49,954 bases of DNA from CAYVBN01 sp964538565 (GTDB lineage: Bacteria; Pseudomonadota; Alphaproteobacteria; Rhizobiales; Xanthobacteraceae): the NCBI GenBank assembly GCA_964538565.1, contig CAZIGW010000087.1, forward strand, positions 1 to 49,954, written 5' to 3'. Below, one piece after another: positions 31,684 through 39,208 of the stretch (position 1 is the first letter of the stretch; every line of letters begins with the position of its first letter). The notes under the pieces are model-generated. The model saw nothing but the letters and a program-made list of their open reading frames with translations, did no database searches and was not told the DNA's origin. Both the position numbers and the translations under genes were made by a program.

Positions 31684-31793
31684 TTTCGTCCCTTTGCGCG
31701 CTCAGGAAATCGTACGAGAACAAACCGAACGACAGCGCCGAATCAGAATGGCCCATATTTCGAAAATCGAACGGTCCGCGCCGCAACGTTCCC

Positions 31794-32768
31794 TCACTGC
31801 CGCTCGATGCCGACGCTTGAAACGATGGACTGCCACATCTTTGCGTTGTCGCGCATGAAGTCGGCGAATTCCGCGGGACTCATCGGCTTCGGAACGAGAC
31901 CGAGCGCCTTGAGCTCCTTTTGCGTGCCCTCGTCACGTAGAACCGTGTTGAAGGTCGCATTGAGCTTGGTCACGATCGCAGCGGGCATTCCCTTCGGCGC
32001 GAGAATTCCGAACCACGCGCCGGCATTGATCTCCGGCAGGGGAAGACCTGCCTCCGCGAAGGTGGGAATTTCCGGCAAGCTCTCGAGCCGCTCTTCGGCG
32101 GCGACAGCGAGCGCGGTGACCTCGCCCGAGCGGATGTGGCCCTCCGCGACCGGGGTGAGAAAGGTAAGCTGCACGTGGCCGGCGATGACGTCCGTCAGAG
32201 CCGGGCCGCCTCCCCGGTACGGGACGTGATTCATTTTGATACCGCTTCTGTTGCGCAACAGCTCCGCTGCCAAGTGAGGCGTCGTCCCGACCCCCGGCGA
32301 TGCGAAATTGAGGGTGTTGGTGTCCCGGAATTTGGCAAGGAACTCGGCAAGCGTCCGCACTCCCAGCTCCGGATTGACGACAAGGATCTGCGGCGCGTTG
32401 ACGAGATAAGCCACCGGCACCAAGTCGGTGCTCGCCTCATACGGAACCCGCTTGTACAGATGAGGGTTGACCGACAGCGCCACGCCGTTCTGCAACAAGG
32501 TGTAGCCATCCGGCATCGACTTCACCACTGCCGCGGTGGCATTCATAGTCGCCGCGCCCGGCTTGTTTTCGACGACGATGGGACTGCCGAGCAGTTGCGC
32601 TGCCCGCCGCGCGACGACGCGCGCGGTTGCGTCCTGCACCGAACCCGGGGCCATGCCCACGACGAGGGTGATGGGGCGGCTTGGATAGTCCTCCGCGTAA
32701 GCGCAGGCCGGCATCGCCGTGCCGAAAACGACCGCCAGCATTGCGAGACGAGCAGTGAGAGCAACCAT
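31794..32768 (-). CDS. Second Bug-family solute-binding protein of the island
   Basis: 324 aa. Signal peptide MVALTARLAMLAVVFGTAMP ending near CAYAED; the mature start YPSRPITLVVGMAPGSVQD is the Bug signature, with VENKPGAATMNATAAV and NHVPYRGGGPALTDVIAGHV. It is clearly a paralogue of the receptor at 26267-27262 but divergent in the binding loops, so a different ligand is likely. It lies between the decarboxylase and FAHD genes on the same strand, with GGAG 7 bp before the ATG at 32768, and so belongs to the catabolic operon. Again no TctA/TctB genes are present. Confidence 0.93.
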   Translation of the reverse strand: MVALTARLAMLAVVFGTAMPACAYAEDYPSRPITLVVGMAPGSVQDATARVVARRAAQLLGSPIVVENKPGAATMNATAAVVKSMPDGYTLLQNGVALSVNPHLYKRVPYEASTDLVPVAYLVNAPQILVVNPELGVRTLAEFLAKFRDTNTLNFASPGVGTTPHLAAELLRNRSGIKMNHVPYRGGGPALTDVIAGHVQLTFLTPVAEGHIRSGEVTALAVAAEERLESLPEIPTFAEAGLPLPEINAGAWFGILAPKGMPAAIVTKLNATFNTVLRDEGTQKELKALGLVPKPMSPAEFADFMRDNAKMWQSIVSSVGIERQ

Positions 32769-32785
32769 CACGATCTCCGGACGAA

Positions 32786-33790
32786 TCAGCGGAAGCGCGG
32801 GAACAGGTCGAGCGCGTTGGCACACTCGATCGCCCGGCGTTCGGCGGGCTCGATCATTCCGTTCGCAGCAAGGCTGTTGACCATGTCGTCCGTCATGTCA
32901 TCCGGACAGTAGGGCCAGTCGCTGCCGAACAGGATGCGCTGCGGATCGGCGACCGCCTTGAGCGAGCCGAAGGTCTGCGGCCCGGCGGCCAGCGCGGTTT
33001 CGTACCAGAAGCGGCGGAATTGCGAGAGTACGAGCTCGGGCGTGACGCGGCCAGCATAGCGCTGCATGAACGCCGAAGGGTATTGCGCATCCCACGGCGG
33101 AACTGTCATTTGCCGCGAGACGATCTCCGAGACGCGCCAGGAAACATACGGAAGCGTACCGCCGGCATGGCAGAGAATGAACCGGATATTGGGAAAACGG
33201 TCGAGAACGTCCGAGAAGATGAGATTGATGGCTGCACGCGTGGTATCGAACAGAAATTCCACCAGAAAGTTTCCGATACCTTTGTTGATTCCGCACCGAA
33301 CCGTCTGCGTCGATGGATGATTGTTCGGATGAATGAGGACGACTGCTGATCGCTCGTTGAGAATCCCAAGGACCGGATCGAACGACGGATCACCGAGATA
33401 GGTCCCGTTGTAGCTTGCGAGCAGCCCCACCCCGTCGAGCTTGAGTATATCGAGCGCGCGCAGCGCCTCCTCGCATGCGCCGGCCACATCCGGCAGCGGA
33501 ATGGTTGCGAAGGCACCGAGTCGCCGGGGATGGCGGCTGACGAAATCAGCGGCCTCGTCGTTGCAGCGGCGGGCGAGTTCGCGAGCCCTTCCGTCGTCGC
33601 CGTGATGGGTTCCCGGCACGGAAAGCGACGTCACACCTGCGGCGATCCCGTGCCTGTCCATGAAGTCGATGGCGGCCTGCGGCGTCCATTCCGGCGTGCG
33701 GATGATCGAATAGAGGTTCGCGATCGCCGCCCTGTAAGCCGGGGTCATGGAATGACAATGTACGTCGATGCGGCACTGACCGGTTGCCAT
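32786..33790 (-). CDS. ACMSD-type amidohydrolase, probable aromatic-acid decarboxylase
   Basis: 334 aa amidohydrolase-2 (ACMSD/gamma-resorcylate decarboxylase) fold. Metal ligands: His11 and His13 (IDVHCHS), His154 (VLIHPNN), His208 (ILCHAGG) and Asp291 (LFGSDWPY), all present, so the enzyme should be active and Zn- or Mn-dependent. Members decarboxylate hydroxylated benzoates or related ring-fission products without cofactor. As the first gene of the operon it may feed the pathway, for example by turning a hydroxylated phthalate or isophthalate into 3-hydroxybenzoate; this is my hypothesis. The start at 33790 precedes the His motif by ten residues, as usual. A putative LysR operator is 140 bp upstream. 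Confidence 0.88.
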   Translation of the reverse strand: MATGQCRIDVHCHSMTPAYRAAIANLYSIIRTPEWTPQAAIDFMDRHGIAAGVTSLSVPGTHHGDDGRARELARRCNDEAADFVSRHPRRLGAFATIPLPDVAGACEEALRALDILKLDGVGLLASYNGTYLGDPSFDPVLGILNERSAVVLIHPNNHPSTQTVRCGINKGIGNFLVEFLFDTTRAAINLIFSDVLDRFPNIRFILCHAGGTLPYVSWRVSEIVSRQMTVPPWDAQYPSAFMQRYAGRVTPELVLSQFRRFWYETALAAGPQTFGSLKAVADPQRILFGSDWPYCPDDMTDDMVNSLAANGMIEPAERRAIECANALDLFPRFR

Positions 33791-33929
33791 CTACTTGCGT
33801 CCTTGTCGCCGTTCCCGATCGGCTGTGCGCCGGTCGAGGCGTATTCGCCGTTGCGCCGTGCGGAAAAAATGCCTCCGCGGCGAACAGCACCGAGAAGGAC
33901 AATTCGCAAGAACGACCCCGGCAGTTCCA

Positions 33930-33944
33930 ATCTCAATTTGAGAT
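33930..33944. promoter_or_regulatory. Putative LysR operator, copy 2 (perfect dyad, T-N11-A)
   Basis: ATCTCAATTTGAGAT: 7-bp arms ATCTCAA and TTGAGAT around one base, with the T-N11-A form of LysR boxes. It is 140 bp upstream of the decarboxylase start, head of the minus-strand catabolic operon. Its reverse complement with flanks, GCATCTCAAATTGAGAT, matches the element at 27404-27420 in 14 of 17 positions. Confidence 0.6.
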
Positions 33945-34064
33945 GCGAGCCATGTTGCATCCGGGTTAGATGGCGCGCCGGACCTGGAAGCCTCGGTGCT
34001 GGGCGTCGCACCGACGTCGCGCCGAGGTGGGGAAGCACAAATGCGATCAGTTGAATGTTCGTCG

Positions 34065-34290
34065 CGCAAGCTCCGGTCTGGGCTGAGCGACGATCAATAG
34101 GCTCGGTTCGAGCGGCATTCGCCGGATGTTCGCGGCCTGGAGCGGGCTCAATGACTTCCGATGCATCGCGACCCGCTGCGACAGGCTCGCCGGAAGCGAC
34201 GTCGCCTACGTTTGGCTCGCTGCCGCTGTCGTCCGGCGGGTTTTCTCGTAGCCTTGTGAATCTGGATCTTCTGGCCTCTCGTGAGTCCGG
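34065..34290 (+). pseudogene. Decayed IS5-type transposase fragment (right border of catabolic island)
   Basis: 34065-34135 matches 25987-26060 at about 85% identity with one 3-bp gap. In that frame it reads RKLRSGLSDDQ, an in-frame TAG, then ARFERHSPDVRG. This is the start of the same transposase type, now broken by a stop. The following bases to about 34290 have only weak hints of the transposase end (a TTTGGCTCGCTGCCGC stretch at 34209-34224), and I am not sure of them. The rest of 33791-34297 contains the operator and promoter of the decarboxylase operon and no gene. Confidence 0.55.
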
Positions 34291-34297
34291 CCTCAGT

Positions 34298-35263
34298 TCA
34301 ACCGGCCTGGCCCGCAGCTCCGGCCTTCGTCCGCCGCAGACGGTGCAGCGTGATCTCCGGGAGGCAGTTGAGGCGCACGGCGACGATCGACGATCCGGCG
34401 CCGACCGACGTGTAGCCGGCCATCTGGTGATATGTCCACGCTCCCGATCCCATGCGTCTCGGCAAAGCCGAGTCGAGCGTGATCGGGATTCCCCCGGGCA
34501 GGCAGATCTGCCCGCCGTGCGTGTGACCGGCGAGCAGGAGGTCGAAGTCGGCATGCGCCGCCTGTCGGTAGATTTCCGGCGTGTGCGACAACAGGATCGA
34601 GAACGCCTCGTGCGGGATGCCGGAGGCCGCCTTCTCGATGTTGTCGACGCGGTAGAAGTGGGCATCGTCGATGCCTGCGAGGTGGATCCGCTCGCCTCCC
34701 CGTACGATCGTTTCCGACTCGTTGAGCAGCACGCGGATGCCCATTTCTTCCATCTCGGGCACCATCCGGATGGTGTCGTGGTTGCCGAGCACGGCGTAGA
34801 CCGGGTCCCGCAGGTGCGAGCGCACCTGCCTGAGGCCGGCAAGCGCCGCCTCGAACGGACCGAACGTCTTGCCACGGTAGTCGCCGGTGAGCACGCAGAT
34901 GTCGTAGTCGAGGCCGCCCGCGAGCTCGACCAGCCGCTGCATGGCACCCGGGTTCATGTCGACATGCAGGTCGCTGAGGTGAAGAATCGCAAAGCCGTCG
35001 AAGCGCGGCGGAAGGTGCGGAAATGCGAAGCTGCTGTGGCGCAGCTCGACGCGTTCCGCGTTCCGCCGTCCCCGCGCATAGAAGCCCGTCAGCCGCAAGG
35101 CGCCCCGGATGACGGCCTGGATCGAGTACCAGTTCTCGATATGGAAGAAGTTGAGGCCCTGCCCGAAGATCTGCGCCTCGTGATCCTTCTCGATCCCGAG
35201 ACGCTGCCGTGCGTGCAGCCGTCCGAGCCGCCGCTCCAGTTTTCCCAGAACGTCTTCGGTCAT
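34298..35263 (-). CDS. Membrane-less calcineurin-type metallophosphoesterase
   Basis: 321 aa. The metallophosphoesterase motifs appear in order: LHLSDLHVD (motif D-x-H, residues about 96-104), LTGDYRGK (G-D), LGNHDTIR (G-N-H-D), LLSHTPE and LLAGHTHGGQICLP (G-H-x-H-G). All metal ligands are kept. The C-terminal GHTHGGQ plus YTSVGAG is typical of the YkuE/UDP-2,3-diacylglucosamine hydrolase-like group. Most such proteins have an N-terminal membrane helix; here there is an amphipathic, Arg-rich N-terminus without a clear helix. Substrate unknown. The ATG at 35263 is chosen with AGGTGA 9 bp upstream. It lies 61 bp after the ABC exporter gene on the same strand. Confidence 0.88.
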   Translation of the reverse strand: MTEDVLGKLERRLGRLHARQRLGIEKDHEAQIFGQGLNFFHIENWYSIQAVIRGALRLTGFYARGRRNAERVELRHSSFAFPHLPPRFDGFAILHLSDLHVDMNPGAMQRLVELAGGLDYDICVLTGDYRGKTFGPFEAALAGLRQVRSHLRDPVYAVLGNHDTIRMVPEMEEMGIRVLLNESETIVRGGERIHLAGIDDAHFYRVDNIEKAASGIPHEAFSILLSHTPEIYRQAAHADFDLLLAGHTHGGQICLPGGIPITLDSALPRRMGSGAWTYHQMAGYTSVGAGSSIVAVRLNCLPEITLHRLRRTKAGAAGQAG

Positions 35264-35324
35264 CGCAACCACTCACCTCGGCGGCGGCCACGCGGACGCG
35301 GCGAACCCGGTCCCGCGGCCGCCG

Positions 35325-37292
35325 TCACTCCGCCGCCGCCGCCGGCGCGGCCAGTCGCGCCGGCTCGGCGGCCGGCTCCTCGATGGCAGGCGGATTGCGG
35401 TTCGGCGCCACCGCTTCGTCGCCCGCGCGGGCGAGTTTTTCCCGCGCCTCCTCGGCCTCGCGCTGGCGATTCCACATGCTGGCGTAGAGACCGCCCTTGA
35501 CCAGGAGCTGATGGTGCGTGCCGCGTTCGGCGATCTCGCCGCGATCGAGCACGATGATCTCGTCGGCCCCGATGATGGTGGACAGCCGGTGGGCGATGAC
35601 GAGGGTGGTGCGGTTGCGCGACACCCGGTCGAGTGCGTCCTGGATTTCCTTCTCGGTGTGGCTGTCGAGCGCCGAGGTCGCCTCGTCGAGCAGCAGGATT
35701 GGCGGCGCCTTGAGGATCGTGCGCGCGATGGCGACGCGCTGCTTCTCGCCGCCCGAGAGCTTGAGCCCGCGCTCTCCGACCTCGGTCTCGTAGCCCTTGG
35801 GCGCCATGCGGATGAAACCGTCGATCTGCGCCAGGCGGGCCGCTTCCTCGACTTCCGCGTCGCTCGCTTCCCAGCGCCCGTAACGGATGTTGTAGCGGAT
35901 CGTGTCGTTGAACAGCACGGTGTCCTGCGGGACCATGCCGATCGCGGCGCGCAGCGAGGACTGGGTCACGTCGCGGACGTCCTGGCCGTCGATCAGGATG
36001 CGGCCGCCGGTGACGTCGTAGAAACGGAAGATCAGCCGCGAAATCGTCGACTTGCCGGCGCCCGAAGGCCCGACGATGGCGACCGTGCGGCCGGCCGGGA
36101 CCTCGAAGCTGATGCCCTTGAGAATCTTGCGCTCGGGATCGTACGAGAAGCTGACGTTCTCGAAACGGATATGGCCTTCGCGCACCACGAGCGGCCTGGC
36201 ATCCGGCTTGTCCACGATCTCCGGCGGCCGGGAGAGGCTGGCGAACATGCTCTCGATGTCGATGATCGCCTGCTTGATCTCGCGGTACACCATGCCCATG
36301 AAGTTCAGCGGCTGGTAAAGCTGGATCATGATGGCGTTGATCATCACGAAATCGCCGACCGACTGCGTGCCGTTGCCGATGCCGTGGGCGCACATGCCCA
36401 TCGCGACCGTGAGCCCGACCGTGAAGATCGCGGCCTGTCCGGCGTTGAGCACGGCGAGCGAGGTATAGGCCTTGACGCTCGCGTCCTCGTAGCGCGCCAT
36501 CGAGCGGTCGTAGCGCCGCATCTCGCGGCCCTCGGCGCTGAAGTACTTCACGGTCTCGTAGTTGAGGAGCGAATCGATCGCCTTGGTGTTGGCGTCGTTG
36601 TCGCTCTCGTTCATGGTGCGACGAATGCCGATGCGCCACTCCGTCGCCACATAGGTGAACCACATGTAGAGCGCCACCGTGAGGGACACCGTCACGACAT
36701 AGCGCCAGTCGAACTGATAGAGCAGCACCGCCACGATCATCACGAACTCGACGATGGTGGGCGCGAGCTGCAGGATCACCATGCGGACGATGGTCTCGAT
36801 CCCGTTGCGGCCGCGCTCGAGGACGCGCGTGAGCCCGCCCGTCTTGCGCTCGAGATGGAAGCGCAGCGACAGCAGATGCATGTGCTCGAAGGTGAGAATG
36901 GCGAGGCGGCGAACGGCGTTCATCGCCACCTTGGCGAACAGGCCGTCGCGCATCTGCGTGAGCAACGCCATCAGGACGCGCGTTGCGCCGTAGGCGACCG
37001 TCAGCGCCACGGGAGCCGCGATCGCCCAGCCGAGCCAGGACGCCGCGGGCGCGGTCCCGTGGCCGGCGAGCGCGTCCGTCGCCCACTTGAAGGTGAACGG
37101 CACCGCCATGGTGGCGAACTTGGCGAGAAACAGCAGCACCAGGGCGAAGACGACGCGCGCCCGCAGATCGCGCCGCTCGGATGGCCAGATGAACGGCCAC
37201 AGGTTGAACATGGTGCGAAAGAGATTGCCGCCGCGGTCAGCGGAGACGTCGCGTTTCATGTGATGGATCGGACGTACGTGCGTGTCGCTCAT
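35325..37292 (-). CDS. Atm1/HMT1-type ABC exporter (fused permease-ATPase)
   Basis: 655 aa half-transporter. Six membrane helices lie in residues about 40-360. The loop MNESDNDANTKAIDSLLNYE and TVKYFSAEGREMRRYD are distinctive for the Atm1/ABCB7/HMT1 group. The ATPase domain has Walker A GPSGAGKST, signature LSGGEKQR, Walker B ILLLDEATSALD and the H-loop IAHRLST. Atm1-type exporters move glutathione-based sulfur or metal complexes and link to Fe-S assembly and heavy-metal tolerance. The tail after about residue 610 is Ala/Glu/Pro-rich and extra. A Fur-like palindrome (37382-37394) lies 90 bp upstream of the start. It acts as a homodimer. Confidence 0.93.
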   Translation of the reverse strand: MSDTHVRPIHHMKRDVSADRGGNLFRTMFNLWPFIWPSERRDLRARVVFALVLLFLAKFATMAVPFTFKWATDALAGHGTAPAASWLGWAIAAPVALTVAYGATRVLMALLTQMRDGLFAKVAMNAVRRLAILTFEHMHLLSLRFHLERKTGGLTRVLERGRNGIETIVRMVILQLAPTIVEFVMIVAVLLYQFDWRYVVTVSLTVALYMWFTYVATEWRIGIRRTMNESDNDANTKAIDSLLNYETVKYFSAEGREMRRYDRSMARYEDASVKAYTSLAVLNAGQAAIFTVGLTVAMGMCAHGIGNGTQSVGDFVMINAIMIQLYQPLNFMGMVYREIKQAIIDIESMFASLSRPPEIVDKPDARPLVVREGHIRFENVSFSYDPERKILKGISFEVPAGRTVAIVGPSGAGKSTISRLIFRFYDVTGGRILIDGQDVRDVTQSSLRAAIGMVPQDTVLFNDTIRYNIRYGRWEASDAEVEEAARLAQIDGFIRMAPKGYETEVGERGLKLSGGEKQRVAIARTILKAPPILLLDEATSALDSHTEKEIQDALDRVSRNRTTLVIAHRLSTIIGADEIIVLDRGEIAERGTHHQLLVKGGLYASMWNRQREAEEAREKLARAGDEAVAPNRNPPAIEEPAAEPARLAAPAAAAE

Positions 37293-37381
37293 CTGCAGTC
37301 CCGGCTGGACACGGCCCCGCGCCAGCGGAAAACCGTCGAACCTTCGTCATCGTCGCGGGTTATTCATATAGGTGATCGGCT

Positions 37382-37394
37382 GATGAGAATCATC
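37382..37394. promoter_or_regulatory. GATGA-GAA-TCATC palindrome, Fur-like operator candidate
   Basis: Exact 5-bp arms around GAA, in an AT-richer patch (37360-37415) of the divergent region between the Atm1-type exporter and the LOG gene. The core TGAGAATCAT-like word resembles alphaproteobacterial iron-regulated promoters. It is 90 bp upstream of the exporter start and about 147 bp upstream of the LOG start. Confidence 0.4.
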
Positions 37395-37540
37395 TGCAAA
37401 CGCAGTATTTTTCGCGGGGATGCGGATAGGGTCGGCACGTCCGCCGGGGACGCCGATCACCGGGGGCCGTCACCGCCTCGGCAGAGGGCGCCGTTCCACC
37501 CTGTCTTGAAGCCGCCACAACCGCGTTCCACATCCGACTC

Positions 37541-38146
37541 ATGAGCACGATAAGAACGATTTGCGTCTACTGCGGCTCGGGACCGGGCGCCAATTCAGCC
37601 TTCGTCGAAACCGCCCGCCGTTTCGGACAGATCCTCGCCAGCGAGAACATCCGCCTCGTCTACGGGGGCGGATCGGTCGGCCTGATGGGGGCGCTCGCCA
37701 CGTCCGTCCTCGACCATGGCGGAGAGGTCACCGGCATCATCCCGGAATTCCTCACCGAGCGCGAGCACGCGCTGCGGCAGGTTCAGGAGATGATCGTCAC
37801 GCGCAACCTGCACGAGCGCAAATGGCAGATGTTCAAGCGCGCCGACGCGTTCGTGGCCCTGCCCGGCGGGATCGGCACGCTCGAGGAGCTGGTCGAGCAG
37901 ATGACCTGGGCGCAGCTCGGACGGCACCGAAAGCCGATCCTGCTGGCGAATATCGACGGCTTCTGGGACCCGCTGTGCGCGCTGCTCGATCACATGCGCA
38001 AGCTCGCATTCATCCGCGCCGGCCTGACGGTCGATCTTCTGGTCACCGGTCAGGTCGAGGAGATTCTTCCCAAGCTGCGCGCCGCCGCGGCGGGCGTTCC
38101 CGAAGCCGACAAGCCGATGAAGGAACCGGCGGCCGAACGCATGTGA
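37541..38146 (+). CDS. LOG-family nucleoside 5'-monophosphate phosphoribohydrolase
   Basis: 201 aa Rossmann-like protein of the TIGR00730/LOG family. It starts ICVYCGSGPGANSAF, continues VYGGGSVGLMG and contains the catalytic motif PGGIGTLEE (residues 108-116), with ERKWQMFKRADAFVALP just before. The family removes ribose phosphate from cytokinin or other nucleotide monophosphates (AMP and related). In bacteria its natural substrate is often unclear. It is divergent from the ABC exporter and convergent, 19 bp apart, with the SGNH-like gene. The ATG at 37541 is the only sensible start. Confidence 0.93.
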   Translation: MSTIRTICVYCGSGPGANSAFVETARRFGQILASENIRLVYGGGSVGLMGALATSVLDHGGEVTGIIPEFLTEREHALRQVQEMIVTRNLHERKWQMFKRADAFVALPGGIGTLEELVEQMTWAQLGRHRKPILLANIDGFWDPLCALLDHMRKLAFIRAGLTVDLLVTGQVEEILPKLRAAAAGVPEADKPMKEPAAERM

Positions 38147-38165
38147 CGCGCGGTCGAGCCGCCCG

Positions 38166-39200
38166 CTAGGGCCGCGCGGAGAGCGCCGCGCCGTTCAGGC
38201 TCGCGGCGATCCGCGCCTCGATCGCGCGGGCGAAATCCGCGCGATAGTGCTCCATGTCCATGAAGTTGTGCGGATCGCGGCTCATCGGCGTGTCGGTGAG
38301 AAAATCGAGAAACACCGCGCCGGGGCGGCGCTTCGCCCAGCGCGCGTAGGCCGACTTGCAGCGCGTGAGCTCCGCCGCGGAGCGCGATCCCTCGGGCGGC
38401 AGGCCGGTGTAGAAGACGGGCGGCATGACGAGCACGATGCGCGTCGATCTTGGAATCGACGCGGCGGTCGCATCCAGCCGGTCGAGCGGCGGAAGCCGCA
38501 TGTCGGCGGCAGCTTCGGCGTCCGATGCCGAGGTCTGCGCGGGCCGATAGTCGGGCGGCATCGCCGGCTTGAAATTCCATTCCCGGCCGACCTCGTAGTC
38601 CCACGCGCCCGTCGGATCGGCCGCAGCGCCATGTCCGAAGGCAAGCATGAGGCGTCGGCGGGCGGCGCTCAGCGAGCGCGTGCTGAGCACGTTGGCCAGA
38701 TACGTGAGGTCGTCCTCGTAGAGCCAGAACGGGAACGGATAGGTCACGGGAATTGCCGGATCGGACGAGCACCAGCGATTGTCGATCGTGACGATCACCG
38801 CCGCGATATCCGCATGGTGGCGCATGAACCAGCGCAGCGTCGTCAACTGTTCGCGCGGGCCGGAACCCGGCGTGGTGAGCTGGACGAAGCGGAGGCCGGT
38901 CGACTGCGACAGCCGCGTGGGGTCGAGAAGCTGTCCGCGCGAATTGCCGATCACCGCGGAATTGAACCGTGGGTTACGGGCACGGCTGACGTTGGCGACC
39001 GGTTTGTAGTCGTCGGCCACGCCGGAGAGCGGCAACGCCGGAAAGCGCCCGGTGTCGTACGGATCGACGACGAGAATGAAGGCGTAGATCGATCCGAGCC
39101 CGCCGATGAAGACGATGAGAAAATGGCGCACGAACGAACGCCAGCCGCCCTCGGGGTCGGCCTTCGTTTCGTGTTCCGCCTCGTCCGTCTTCTGCAGCAC
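38166..39200 (-). CDS. SGNH-like membrane-anchored partner of the MBOAT protein
   Basis: 344 aa. One N-terminal membrane helix (FLIVFIGGLGSIYAFILVV, residues about 27-45) leads into a periplasmic domain. Candidate catalytic residues: Ser87 in AVIGNSRGQLLD, and Asp315/His318 in NFMDMEHYRAD near the end, the D-x-x-H of SGNH hydrolases. This matches the architecture of AlgJ/AlgX/DltD-like proteins that work with an MBOAT to O-acylate surface polymers. The start is a GTG at 39200, 8 bp after the MBOAT stop, with GAGAGG upstream; it is not covered by an ATG. The frame is open further back over the MBOAT gene, which I discount. Family call rests on motifs and pairing. Confidence 0.75.
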   Translation of the reverse strand: MLQKTDEAEHETKADPEGGWRSFVRHFLIVFIGGLGSIYAFILVVDPYDTGRFPALPLSGVADDYKPVANVSRARNPRFNSAVIGNSRGQLLDPTRLSQSTGLRFVQLTTPGSGPREQLTTLRWFMRHHADIAAVIVTIDNRWCSSDPAIPVTYPFPFWLYEDDLTYLANVLSTRSLSAARRRLMLAFGHGAAADPTGAWDYEVGREWNFKPAMPPDYRPAQTSASDAEAAADMRLPPLDRLDATAASIPRSTRIVLVMPPVFYTGLPPEGSRSAAELTRCKSAYARWAKRRPGAVFLDFLTDTPMSRDPHNFMDMEHYRADFARAIEARIAASLNGAALSARP

Positions 39201-39208
39201 CGGGCCTC

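Noticed and set aside
35511..37544. 677-codon plus-strand frame opposite the ABC exporter, and similar long antisense frames at 15208-17376, 9932-12139 and 46331-48490
   Set aside because: They lie on the opposite strand of genes with clear domains and show the His/Asp/Arg-rich bias that high GC at third positions gives to antisense frames.
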